A stretch of DNA of 62,000 bases from Tubiluchus corallicola. Its lineage: Eukaryota; Priapulida; Priapulimorpha; Priapulimorphida; Tubiluchidae. The stretch's first letter is position 1; each line of letters starts with the position of its first letter. Shown here piece by piece: positions 18,996-31,092 of the stretch. Position numbers and translations under genes: made by a program. Location: the NCBI GenBank assembly GCA_030141605.1, contig JAQGDQ010000275.1, positions 1 to 62,000 of the forward strand. Reading direction: 5' to 3'. Under the pieces are notes generated by a model, which made no database searches, was not told the DNA's origin, and saw only the letters and a program-made list of their open reading frames with translations.

Positions 18996-19332
18996 AGTAA
19001 AGCGTTTTATGTGCTTTAATTTAAGCACTGATTAACACTTTGAAAGGAAGTTGAATGAAAAGCTGACAAAACTGCAGGTTGTTTCAGAAGTATCTCTCAA
19101 ATTTGATTTTCAATTGTCTTTACAACTATTCGACCACCGACGTTCATTTTGTACTAAACTCTTTTATTTAGTAGTTGAAAATTTTTCAAGGGTTTATACT
19201 CGATATTTTGTATTGCTTTTTGTTGCTGGCTTGCTAATTCGAGAACAGAAGTATAATATCACTGAATAGCTATGTATAGAAAGGGACGTGCTAAAAGATT
19301 ATGGTGCAAATTAATTTCGCTGTAGTATTCTC

Positions 19333-19650
19333 TTGAAGGCAAGTTTGATGCTACCAGAATTCTCATGACTGAGACTCATGAAGATGGGTTTGACGCTACC
19401 AAAATTCTCATGAAGGCAAGTTCCAGGCTACCAAAATTCTCATGAACGAAACTGATGAAGGCAAGTTTGATGTTACCAAAATTTTCACGAATGAGGCTGA
19501 CGAAGCCAAGTATGATGCTACCAAAAGTCTCAATAATAGGACTTATAAAGCCAAGTTCGATGCCCTCAAAATTCTTAATAATAAGACTTGCAAAGCCAAG
19601 TTTGATACCCGCAAAATTCTCATGAATGAGACTTCAACTTTGACACTATG
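19333..19650 (+). repeat. 45-bp tandem repeat with open 15-residue unit
   Basis: About seven diverged units of 45 bp; the plus-strand frame reads KFDATKILMNETDEG-like repeats. From 19,442 five units stay open to a TGA at 19,649-19,651. The unit at about 19,410 has lost some 15 bases and the frame before 19,442 is broken. It is either a minisatellite or the decayed end of a repeat-containing exon; there is no splice support. Confidence 0.75.
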
Positions 19651-19946
19651 AAAAATCTCCTGAATTCAATTCGATGAAAAGATGAACGTCATACGCATTA
19701 GTTAATAAGCTGTAAAGAAAATTGAAAATGAAATTAGTGAAACATGTCTGAAATACCCTGTAAGAATGGAAAGGTTCTCACAAGCACTTCGTCTCGAGTC
19801 ATTAGGTAGGGAAGCTTATTTCTATCATGACTGAATCGATTGCATGTACAAGGACGATGAGGAAACGATAAATGTAGATGCCCTTCTCAAACATAACTCA
19901 TTAACATTTTATTACTAATATTAAAACTGTAAAGCTGAAACATATT

Positions 19947-20346
19947 AATAAGCTTTTTCACAGTTTCATTGTGCGCACGCGCAGTTACTGCAGGTCAAAG
20001 GTTAAGTGTACCACAGCAGTGCGTCTTAACTACAACCGTCAAGTGACAGGTGTATAAAGCGCAAACGTTTGCCTCATCAGTTCAGTAACTTCAGTTGTTT
20101 TATGTGGACTTTACTTAATTATGCATTAGTCTGTGCGTAGAGTGATGTGCCAGCAAGGTCTTGCTTAGGAATAAGAAAAAATGAACTAGGTAAGGTTCTA
20201 GCTAGCTGTCAAAACTGTTACTATTACAATAGCATGGGATGTGAGGCGTTGTCAAGTGTAAAAAAATGCGTAATCTGGTACACTTAACCTTTAACCTTTT
20301 CTTGATCATCATCAAACGCTGGAACTGTGAAAAGAAAAAGCTTATT
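19947..20346 (+). mobile_element. R2 inverted-repeat element, copy a (full length)
   Basis: 400 bp. The left end AATAAGCTTTTTCACAGTT and inner GGTTAAGTGTACCA recur inverted at the right end (TGGTACACTTAACC, then GAACTGTGAAAAG and AAGCTTATT), giving terminal repeats of roughly 70 bp with interruptions. It has no coding capacity and behaves like a MITE. Confidence 0.85.
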
Positions 20347-21280
20347 TTGATGCAATTGTGGTTGAAAAGCCTTAGCTAGCTGTGCGCAACAATTTAGATT
20401 AAATTCAGATTAAATTTCACTTGCATAATAATAAATTCGGTTACACAATTATATGTATAATAGTTTTATAAACTCAAGGAAAGGGTGGCGAACAAACTAC
20501 TACACATAACGAACAAACATAACTAAACATAACATATGGAATTAACATAACTCGCTAACATGCTTCTAGAGTTAAGTAGTAAAAAACTTCTTAATTTGTT
20601 GCTTAAACTGCTTTAACCGAAATTATGAATGACAACATCTATGTATAACATGTCATCTATTATAAATTAAGCAGATACTTTTGATGTAAATATGCAAGGA
20701 GCTCATTATGCAACTGATACAATAGCGTTGTTTGTACCAAGTCTTACACACTGAAACCAGAGATCACAGATTAAACTGTCATCAAAAGATCTTCCTCGCC
20801 TTCGACAGCTATTGTCAACAACACCTACATAACGTTAACGAATGGATCAGTCACACTTTATTTATAGCAGTGTAGCACCTAACGTACGTAGGGCTATTAT
20901 CAAACTATAATAATGTCACCACTCTGTAACTTGAGTCAGGTGGGCGCTGCCAATTACACGAAAACGCTGACATAATATCTTCATAAAACACAAACCCTCA
21001 TAAAATTTTCATGTCTAGTTAGTACGATGCTCACTTATGGTGTATTAATTTTATGATACGTTTGAGAATTAATGATCAAAGCATGAAAGCAACACATTAA
21101 TTAATTTATTCAACTAGTAAGAAAGTAAGTTGAAATAACAGCTGACAAACCAAATAATTCTGCAGTTTAAATTACACGTGTGTCTCGACAATGTGCGCGG
21201 CTCAGCACTTTTTGTTTAATACTCACAATAAGCAGTTTTTGCGCGCTGTACCTAGTACGTTTCCTCGTTGAAGAACGGCT
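20347..21280. other. No feature recognised
   Basis: AT-rich intergenic sequence; no exon, RNA gene or shared repeat was seen. Confidence 0.4.
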
Positions 21281-21286
21281 GCGAAA

Positions 21287-21294
21287 TATAAAAG
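21287..21294 (+). promoter_or_regulatory. Possible TATA box TATAAAAG
   Basis: TATAAAAG about 110 bp before the candidate start codon at 21,398 and in locally CpG-richer sequence. A short upstream frame (ATG 21,325 to TAG 21,384) lies in between. It is a motif only; no transcript evidence. Confidence 0.35.
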
Positions 21295-21397
21295 AGCGAC
21301 AGTAATCATTAACACATTAATAAAATGGGAAATTTTCCGTTAAATACACACAGACAGTTCAACCGAGCGTGGTTTCAACTATAGATATACGCTCATC

Positions 21398-21512
21398 ATG
21401 AAAACGTCCGGATCATCGGATGTCAGCGACTCTCCCAGTGAAATTCATTTCGGTTATGATAATCACGTGTTAGCTGCACCAAGGGTTCTGCTACATGTAT
21501 ATACAACGCAGG
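21398..21512 (+). CDS. Possible first coding exon, unknown gene
   Basis: ATG followed by 38 codons (MKTSGSSDVSDSPSEIHFGY, then DNHVLAAPRVLLHVYTT) to a splice-donor-like GGGTAAAA, leaving phase 1. The serine-rich hydrophilic start resembles a cytosolic N-terminus; no signal peptide. The TATA motif upstream and higher CpG content support a promoter-proximal exon. No second exon was found, so this is tentative. Confidence 0.35.
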
Positions 21513-21684
21513 GTAAAATATGCTAATACTTGCTTACTTAGGCTTGCTAGTTTACTCGGGCTACATCAATAGTTCACATACTTTATTAGACTACACTATT
21601 ATTAGTTTGCAAAATTTTCTCGTTTATAAGCCGGCTCACTCCTCAGCTAGCTACTTCAGTCGGAATATGACATTTACGAATTCA

Positions 21685-21878
21685 GGTAACAAAGTCACAG
21701 GTAAAAAAAAGCCACAGGAACAAAAGCACAGGAAAAAAAGAAATACCCCTAATCTTATCTCTAACCCTAATCCGAACCCTAACCCTAACTCTAACTGTAA
21801 CCAAAATTAATTGTGGCTTTTTTCCTGTGATTTTTTTCTAGCCAGAATTGTGCCCTTTTTCCCTGTAACTTTATTACC
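21685..21878. mobile_element. Fold-back element with telomere-like core
   Basis: Ends GGTAACAAAGTCACAGG and CCTGTAACTTTATTACC are inverted copies. The arms contain repeated CACAGGAAAAAA. The centre (about 21,745-21,802) is a degenerate run of CCTAAC/CCCTAA units, the animal telomere motif, each copy slightly changed. No coding. Confidence 0.75.
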
Positions 21879-23490
21879 GGTCACCAACATTTACGGGCGG
21901 ATACCCCAGGGCTGTGAGACGACAATAAAATATTGGTGTTGATTTTGATGCAGAGTCATGGATTCTGAAATCGGTCAGCTTGGCATGAATTCACTCCTCA
22001 GAATTCGACAGTGCAACTTTTTGTAAAAATGTAAAATTATAATACACGTAGTTTAGTTAGAAATCTGTATTACAGGAGTTCACGATCAGGACTTAGTCAC
22101 CTCGCACCCTAGCAGCTTAGATTCTCTTAGAGTGACATGAATCATCCGACTTTTTATTAGTCTAAAGCTGCTTTTCCTCAAGAAGGTTTAACATGCAAAG
22201 AGGTTTTTGTGATTTAGCACGTTGCTGGCTTAGCAAGCCTCATTTTCAGTTTATTGGTGAGTTTTGATCTTTTAGCTCTAGGTGCCTATGATTTGAAATA
22301 AGACAGAATAGCCTCATTTCGTCAAGAACACGGTTTTTGACTTGTTAATACACATACGGTATAAATTATTGCAGGATTTAGAGAGAAGAATATAGTAGGG
22401 TGAAGCCAGACACTGAGAGTGAAGCACGACACAGGGCAGAAGTCATATCTGAACTTTGTAACTGAATTTGTATCACTTGTTTCACCGGATTTCAGGGCTT
22501 AACTGGATCATCCACATGGTGTGCCAGCAGGCAAAGTTTCCCGCTATAGTTCCTAAATGCAAAAGTGCCATAATCCGCGGAAGACTCCTCATAGCCGTTT
22601 TGAGTGGTTCAGAAGGCGCCGAATTTGGCCGTTAACTTCATTTGCCATAAGACGTTTTTGGTCATCCATCGCAGTAATTAGTATGTTTGTGGTTTTTGCA
22701 GTGCATAATTCATCTCGTAAGGGCTGATAACAGAATGGTCTCATAAACATTAAAAAGCAATTTTTAAGCATAACATTTCACTAATACCGTAACCAGATAC
22801 GTGTATTGCAGCACACTAAAACCTATATTGACCTAGGATAATCCCCTGTCAGTTTGCAAAATACCAGTGCTTACTTTTTCCTAATACCCCGTTTTTAAAA
22901 TGATCATTAATATTAACTGATTTACTAAATTTGCTAACTATTAAAAGTGTACATTTGTTTAAACAATTTTACGAAATAAGCAATGCAATAATTCTTAATT
23001 CAGATCGATAAAGTGTAGAAAAGGTACAGGCTGCTTTGAAAATGCATTATAAACATTCACCCAAGCACATTTTTGTTTTTATTTGAGGGGTGTTATACAG
23101 GCACTGATTCTGAATAAAACGAGGTACTTGTTTAATGATAAAAGAAAGGAAGCGCCACCACTCTCTTCGTGGCAAACTGAACAGCAGTTCTGGATATGAA
23201 AACCTGGGGTTTGGTTGATCAATGTTGAGCATTTAGCCAAACAACCACGTTACACGCAATTGCTTTCGTTGCCTTGGGCTATTATCTTTCATCCACTTAG
23301 AACCACAAAAATTTCTATCGTGAAAACACCTTCCTTATATAAGTATATACCCTATGCTCCACAAGGATCCGGTATAGTAATAAACACGCCGATTAAAAAA
23401 TAAAGGAAAAGAGAAAAAAGTAATGAGTCCTTGTATTATCTACTTGAGAGCTTGTTTGAAAATAAGATAGTCCTCTTCTGAGATTTGCCA
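21879..23490. other. No feature recognised
   Basis: AT-rich sequence with chance frames only. Confidence 0.4.
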
Positions 23491-23494
23491 CAGA

Positions 23495-23810
23495 CATAAT
23501 CATAAAGAAAACAAAATACCCTTTAAATCTCAAAGTACTTTTATTTTTTCAGAAGTTTTGTCCTTCGGGAACTTCGTCAGCTGAAGCTACTTGTATTGCC
23601 TTGGTCTTTCAAGATCAGGTGTTTCAAGATCAGGTGTTTCAAGATCAGGTGTTTCAAGATCAGGTGTTTAAAGATCAGGTGTTTCAAGATCTGGTATTTG
23701 AAGATCTAAGCTATACAAGTAGCTTCAGCTGACGAAGACCGTGAAGGACGAAAGCTTCTGGAAGAGTAAAAATGTTTTGAGATTTAAAGGGCATTTTGTC
23801 TTGCCTGAAA
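23495..23810. mobile_element. Long inverted repeat with a 15-bp minisatellite loop
   Basis: Two arms of about 90-105 bp (about 23,500-23,605 and 23,705-23,810) are imperfect reverse complements; each contains the CTTCGTCAGCTGAAGCTACTTGTAT block or its inverse. The loop has six to seven tandem copies of TCAAGATCAGGTGTT. Typical of fold-back DNA elements. Confidence 0.85.
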
Positions 23811-24119
23811 ACATCATCCACACAGCGAGGTTTAGTTGTAATTGCGGGGCGTTCAGAAAACAAATAATTAGCCAGAGCAGCTTAGCTTAAGTGGAACTAA
23901 GTAATTTGCTGACACGACAAACGAAGCACTGGCACGAAAAACAGTCATTGTCCTAAACTAGCTTCAGCACTTACTCTGAAAATGAGATGGATAATATATG
24001 GAGGTATCTGGCCAAATACAAAGTGAGACTTGAATTTACTGTAGCAATTTATGTGGCACCACATTTAATAAAATGTTAAGAACAAGCATTGGCGCTAGTC
24101 TGTAATACTTGTATATTAT

Positions 24120-24395
24120 GGCAAGGATTATGACTTTTTGGTGCCCATAGGCTAATGAAATTATGGGAGCCCTCAGACGGAGCCACCCTTTATTTCTGCC
24201 TACCCGCTTCGAATATTTTTTTACTCGTGATATATTTTAACGACATGTACGTACCTTGAAGTAAACTTATTGGAAATTCTTTAAATAAACTGGAAACGCT
24301 GTGTTTTGTTTAAGAAATGTTCTTTCACAAATACCACTATTTTATTATTTTCTGTAAACCAAAATAGCACCTATTTCAACACAACTGTTGTGAAA
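24120..24395 (+). mobile_element. hAT-like repeat remnant, copy 1
   Basis: GGATTATGACTTTTTGG near the left, then TTGAAGTAAACTTATTGG, TTTAAATAAACTGG and ATACCACTATTTTATTA, all shared with 47,149-47,345. The other copy retains a clearer terminus. Confidence 0.6.
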
Positions 24396-25314
24396 AACAG
24401 GTTTTCTACCAGATGTCAGAAAAACGTGAGGGCCTTCAAGCTTGAGGGCCCTATGTTAGCGTATAAGATATACAGACACTGATTACAACCTATCATCTTT
24501 GTAGCTATTAATGTTTTGTATGCAACACTGATAGTGTCTGATAATTGATAACATTTATTATCAGACCAAATTATTTAGTCTCTCTTGTGAAATTGTTGAC
24601 CGTAGGTATGTCTTAATTTGTGTCGAGGGTTTCGTCCACAAATTAATCAAATAAAAATCCTATGACGATCTAACAGTAAAGCATATAGGGCTAGCCAATT
24701 AACTTTTGTAAAAAAAGTAAATGGCGACGATGAACTGAAATTACATCAGCGATCAGCAAAAACACATTGAAACATAGAGATACGAGGTCATTCAGATCAC
24801 ACTGAATAGTTTCACTGACTTCGCAGTTTCAAGAAACTTTGTGCACACTGGACACTCATTGATTCATCCTAATGGCCTCGACTCGTGCGCGGGACTCAAT
24901 TTGCATGAATCACTGCGCGCTAAAAAATTTTCAACGAGTAAACATGTGTTATTCGTAAGCATCGTGCAAGTAGTTCATAATGGCTTCTTTGAATCCATAT
25001 ATACTGGCTCAGTTTTGCAGTTTGTCTGACAATTGCTAGAAAAAAATATCAGCCTTTCACACAGGGCATAATCTTCTTTCTCGTAACCATTAAAGGATTA
25101 ATTCACTGTCATTATGCACTCATCCTATGTCATTACATTACGGACAGGCACATTATCGACACTTGTCCACAGATCAAACTCTGACCCAATAATATTAGCG
25201 ATGTAATGTCACTAATGTGCGAAGCTAGGCAGAGTCAAGCACGGAATAAGTAAGTTAATATACAAGGTTTATGATGGATATACTATTGACAAATCAGGAA
25301 TTTTATGCCCGGAA

Positions 25315-25570
25315 AGTATTCTAGTTGGAATGTATAGGGCAAGACAAGCAGTTTTAAACTAGATCCCAAAAAACTTTGTTAAGGCACAAAGTCATATTAC
25401 TTAGCATTACAGTTACCTGCTTGAAAGACTCATGTAACTAAAAAAGAAAATTCTTGATAATTTAAAATGTTCGCGCCAACTGGTAAAACGTCACTGACTC
25501 ACCTTCCCAGTGTTCACCACTGACTCACCAAAAACGTACCTTCAATCTTATTGACAAGATTCAGTAATTG
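25315..25570 (-). mobile_element. Dispersed repeat R1, copy d
   Basis: Its reverse complement aligns closely with 100-430 (GTTTTTGGTGAGTCAGTGGTG; GCGAACATTTTAAATTATCA) and then with the common R1 end. This copy shows the uninterrupted form of the element. Confidence 0.75.
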
Positions 25571-26169
25571 ATACTTTTGCGTATTAGTGACGTGTACGCT
25601 ATGAATGCGCTGATTACTTTTTCAAACTTTGCAAACTGTTTTATAAATAATTATATTGTTTTTTTTAGCTGTCCTTGTGCTTTAAAATTTAAAGACAGTA
25701 CAATCAATTTTGGATCTGAACTTGCGGTCCTCCTATGAACTGCACCTAACCGTTAACTGTACAGTAACGCAATTTAACATTTGATTTGTCAAGTTCAATA
25801 TTGCTTCAATATTGCTTTTCGATTCACAATATAGGCTTTGTCGCGATGTGCTGATAGGGCAAAGAACCCATTGCAAAGAAAATCCAGAAGATTAGTCTGT
25901 TTAAAATACAGCAGGAGAAAATGTTTCAGTCTGTTTGCTTCCGTAAGTACATTCAGTCGACTTGCTGTAAGGTCAAGAATCTTTGATCTATGAATATTGC
26001 GGTCGGTTCAGAAGACTGCACTTGTTAAAATGACTGGAAATTTGATTAACACGCCACAAGCGGTAGTGGTTTGAAACATTTGCTAGTTTGGCAACATCAG
26101 CAGTGAGATCTTCAACACCAAATATTTATCAAACTTCCATGATATATCAAACAACAGTCACTGTAATTG

Positions 26170-26410
26170 CTATAGCAGCAGTAGCAGCAGCAACAGAACA
26201 GTAGCGGCAACAGCACCAGCAGTAGCTGCAGCAGTGGTAACAACAGCAACAGGAACAGGAACAACAGCAGCAACAGCAGCAGCAACAGCAACAACAACAA
26301 CAGCAGCGGCAACAACAACAGCAGCAACAACAACAGCAAGAGCAACAGTAAGAGCTGCTTGAGTAAAAACAATGACAGCAGCTGCAGCAACTCTTACGAC
26401 GACGACGACA
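26170..26410. repeat. CAA/CAG-rich trinucleotide region
   Basis: Irregular CAG, CAA, CAGCAG and AAC triplets, ending in ACG/ATG triplets. Open in several frames on both strands, as expected of triplet repeats; no exon context. Confidence 0.93.
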
Positions 26411-26639
26411 ATGATGATGACAACATTAGTAACATTAGTAAAACACAAATTTGACCTTGTGTTGAAAAAAAGTGGAATTTCTGGCTCACGAAGGAGAAGA
26501 AAAAGGGAAGGAGGCGGAGACAAGGAAAAAGCCAGTTTTTGTAGAACTGCTGTCCGCTGGTAGAAATCAGAAGAGACGCTTAGCTGGTCACAGAAACACA
26601 TTCCAGGAATGGATATGTCACGGTGGCAACACAATTGTT

Positions 26640-27150
26640 ATATGCTAGTCGCGTCCATGGTTACATTGACCTAAAATCAAATCTAAGCTACTCAATCGAG
26701 TACCTCATTGCTCTGTAAACGCCAAGCGCGAACGCAATTATGCGCAAGGAATAATTTAATTTGATCGAAAATCAAGCCGAGGATTGAGTTATCCAACAGT
26801 CAGCTAACAAGTGACGGAGACTTACTCAATAATTCCCGACTAACAAGCTATTTACGCCTGTCCGGGAAGCCATCCTGGATACCGAGATACCGATAAATCA
26901 CATTTCGCTTCCTATTTCCGCATCCGGTTCTCAAGAGTTGTTTACGCGCATGAACGGATTCTTCAAAGCTCCGAAGTTCCCAACTTAGTGGCCAACAGAA
27001 GCCGAGGGTCAATAGGCGATTCCGCCCGAAATAGTAAATTAACGTTTGTACAACCGTTTAATTCCTGCTCTCCCTTTGGGGTTGCCACCACAAACTAAAA
27101 TTAGGACTCAAGTACAGGCTAAAAGTTCAGGGAAACCGACGCATTTCCTG
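26640..27150. other. GC- and CpG-richer unique segment
   Basis: Stands out from its AT-rich surroundings. A plus-strand frame without stop runs about 26,845-27,099 but lacks ATG, recognisable motifs and clear splice sites. It could be a regulatory or conserved non-coding element, or an unrecognised exon. Confidence 0.3.
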
Positions 27151-30000
27151 TATTTTAGAAGGTTTATGAGGCCTTTTTTCAGAAACAATGGTCAAGAAAT
27201 TTAAACGACAAAATAGTACAATTTTTTCGTTTTAAACTTTAGTTTAAAAAGGCCTAACAATCTTTGCAAAAGCGCAAGCAAGCAGTACATCAATTTTTGG
27301 AGTTCCTTCCCAATCCCAATGCATTCCTCACATTTTTGAGGCTTTTGGGGATAGTGACCAAAATATTAATAACTTTGTGTTATGTGAATTAAAGTAAAGG
27401 CGCAGGATCTCATAAACTGAATTGCACTTGCCGCTGTAGCAGCCTTGCAGCAGAATGAGCAGATTAATTTGTTATCTTAACAGAGATTCTGCTGTTTTAG
27501 CTTAACCCTGTGCAAACTAATTTTCAACAGCCAGGCCAGTTGTATTTCGTTATTTTTCACTTTAATTTTAATGTGATGGCCGAAATCGGGACATCTCAGA
27601 ATTTTTCAAAAACCTGACCGAACTACGGATCGGTGGCTGAAATTCATGCGATTCCGGGCCAAATCAGTAGGCTTAGAAACCTTATCTCCCGTACTATGCC
27701 ATTGATTGACAACTTTTTGTTTGCAAGTGTTCGAAAATTGCCTCCAGGTGAATTGTTGTTAATGCAGTTTTAATTTCACAATAATTCATCCTACTCCTGT
27801 TAACTTGTCACAACTAATAGTGGACAAAATATTTAAAAGAGCAAGTTCCTTTGTCCCTCCAGCCTTACAAGTGGCTAGTACATTGCTAGACATATATAAC
27901 TGTGAATCAACGGCAGCTCGTGTGCTGTGGAACTGCAGCACCCCCTATTTTCACTAAATATTATCGATAATATTCAGTATAATAAGACTTTTTTCTTTAC
28001 CTCTTTCTTTATACTTGTACGAAACCAGAGCACATGGGGGTAGTACTGTTTGCTTCACAGCCCAGCACAGTGGTGTGTTCGGCTGTTGTGCGCATGCGGC
28101 CATCCGCACATATCTGAGATAACACACTGTACCCTGCACTGCTAGCGTCTGCTGCTAGGTAGAGAAAGTTCGCTCACACAGTTTGTTGTCAGTTGTTCAC
28201 GTGCTTAAAAACTGCGAACTGCGGCAGTTTAGGCTATTCGTAAGCAAAACATTTTTTGTTCAGGATTTTATCCAGTTTATGTACAAATTTTTGAATGTTT
28301 GTTTGTTGGAAATTACAACATTAAAATTACATATGTTTGTTTCGTTTTACACAGTAGCGACAGTATTGAAACAATGGCTAAAAGTTTTCTGAAGCTGCAC
28401 TCCCACTAGGTTGTTCGGGAAGAAGTTTTCCTCCAGTGTATTTCATTCCCACCTTGTTCTTTCCTTTCTTTTACGTTTGTACAGAAGTTCACCTGAGGGT
28501 CGAATCTCACATGCTGTGTTGCACGATGCTACTCTACACAAAAGCTATAGCTCAAAACAGTTATTGAGACAGAATATCAAGCACACGCTATACTCTTCAA
28601 TATACGTTAATTAAACCCACGAGAGCAATCTTTACTGGCAAAATCTCTCTCACACAGCGTTTCTTAATCACCCCGATGTAAAGAGAAATCAGCCTGTCTT
28701 GGCTTTACAACAGTCTGTCAACAGATCACACTTTACTTCTCAAATGAATCAATTTCGTACAGCCATGAAGGAAAATCTCTGTTCTCAGCTTCCGCATAGA
28801 ATGAAACACCGACCGTCTAGTGGATAATCATAGGAGGTACGAGCGACACTGATGCCTCAATTAGTTGCTTAATCAGACAGGTTTTGATCGCAGAATGAAA
28901 CGTTCAAGGCGATTTTTCACGATTACGCTTCGTGACAATTATTTCTGGTCGTACATAAGACAGGGTAGAGCAAAACTATACACCGAATGTTTTTTATGAT
29001 AAAACTCACTACTATACTGCTAATTTTAACTGTATAGTCGTGGGTTCAAATCTCAGCAGAGCCAATATTGGTTTTCATTTTCACAGTGAACACCCTCCCC
29101 GGACAGTTCAGCCGCGAGCTAAAATAATAAATTTATTTACGCCGTGAACGCCGTTTACATGGCGCTACCCATTTATATATGGAGTGATAGAAGTCCATGT
29201 CATGAACTCGCCAGGGAAGTAGACCTACTTTTTCAGGGTATCGTTTTGCAGGACTAAAATGTTTTGAATAAACATGAAACTGATATCAATAAACGTGAGG
29301 CGTCCCTAAGGATTCCCGGGTATTTCAAGCCACAGGGAAGTTGTAATTGAAAAGTGCAGGAGTTTTGGCCATCCAAGAGTTATCTGTGACTGTGAGAATT
29401 TTTTCAGCTAGACGGTTGAACTCTCACTCACGTTTCAAAGGCCCCTGGTTTGACAGTGAATAGCATCATGCATCATTACTACAGTGAAATACTTCGAATT
29501 AAATAAATGCAAATAAGTATGGTTATGAGACGACCCAACTAAATAAAAATTTTTTGTAATATCACTATAATTATCACGCAAATTGTTTATATATGTTGTT
29601 TACATAGCTGTTTATATACATGCATATTGTAACACTCCTTGTAAGAATTAGGATGTGCACCTTTCCTTGAAATGTGGAATGTTATTTTTACAGTTGCAAA
29701 TAAAAATCGAAAGATCTAATAGCGGAGCGTTAAATTTCAAATCAGTTGGAGCACGAGAACATGCAATTTTAACCAAATTAAAATTATTTAATTAATTAAA
29801 CAGCTGTAATTAATTAACTAATTGGTACAAATTCTTTATTTTGAACCAAGAGCATCCCATGCTAGTCATCTTATCGAACTTCTATTCAATTGTATCACGG
29901 GAACATGTAATTTAAGTCACTGTAGAAGGAATTAATCAAGCAGCTCTAATTAAATGAATAATGAGCGAATTGCTACATAGTTTTGCTGGGCTACCCTTTT
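27151..30000. other. No gene recognised
   Basis: Only short chance frames. At 29,030-29,060 GTCGTGGGTTCAAATCTC resembles a tRNA B box and could be a tRNA-derived SINE remnant, but no A box is convincing. Confidence 0.35.
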
Positions 30001-30701
30001 GATGGGTAGTCAAGTTTTTTTCAAAATAGCATTCGCTCTTCATCAGCTGCAGAAGCACGTGTTAACACATGTTTTAAACAATTGCTAATACATGATACTA
30101 AAGCAACAAGCAGTGTAGCTTCCTTTACACATATCGAACAAAGTCTGAATCTCGAAGAACGCAAAGTCCCAATTTTCAAGAAGAAAAAATGAAATGAAAT
30201 CAATCTTCTTTCTCAATGACCTAAGCTTTACCAGAACAACGTTTGCTAAAACAAGTTTTTACTTATAAGCTTCATCCATTCTTACAGGAAGTTTTTTCCA
30301 ACACAAAGTACAACAAGCTGCCAAAGTCCAAGGTTCCAAGCAGCAGGCTGAACCAAATCTGGACTTGAACAGCTTATTTTCATAACAACCAGCACCACGT
30401 CGTCTGACGTCATGCGAACCGGAAAACAAATCATCTGCCGACTTCCTTAACATTGTACAATACACAGTAGTGAATGACGTCATTAATACGAAAGCCTAGC
30501 ATGATTAATCATAATATAATGAGACATCAAGTGGGCAAGGAAATGAAGTCTATAATCAGTTGTTATAAAGAATGACGCATGTATATATAGTTTTAGCACA
30601 GTGCGCAAGCACCCTCCACAGGCGAACAAGCTGTTTTTACATTAATATACGTTTATAATATTTATATTATGCCAATTTAAAAAGAAAACAATATACAATG
30701 C

Positions 30702-31069
30702 AATAAGCTTTTTCACAGTTCCGGCGATTGATGATGTTCGTGAAAAGGTCAAAGATTAAGTGTACCAGACAGTGCATTTGTGTGTACTTGACAACGCCTC
30801 GCAGCCCATGCTATTGTAATAATAATTAAGAAAAGGGACGAATGCTAGCTATAGGACCTTACCTAGTTCATTTTTCTTATTCCTAAGCAAGATCCCACAC
30901 AAACTAATGCATAATAAAGTCCACGTAAAACAACTGAAGTTGCTGAACTGGGTTTTCTTTACCCACATGACACGTGACGGTTGTAGCTAAGACGCGTTGC
31001 TGTGGTACACTTAACCTTTGACCTACAGCAACTGTGCGTGTGCACAACGAAACTGTGAAAAGTTTTATT
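30702..31069 (-). mobile_element. R2 inverted-repeat element, copy c
   Basis: 368 bp. Starts AATAAGCTTTTTCACAGTT on the plus strand and ends AACTGTGAAAAG; the interior matches copies a and b in reverse complement (CTTAGGAATAAG, GGTTAAGTGTACCA). Confidence 0.85.
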
Positions 31070-31092
31070 GTTTTACTGATGAAGGCATTTGA

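Noticed and set aside
30020-30483. Two minus-strand frames with KLFKSRFG and WKKLPVRM, LINE-like
   Set aside because: Too weak to call a LINE; no tail or continuous homology pattern.
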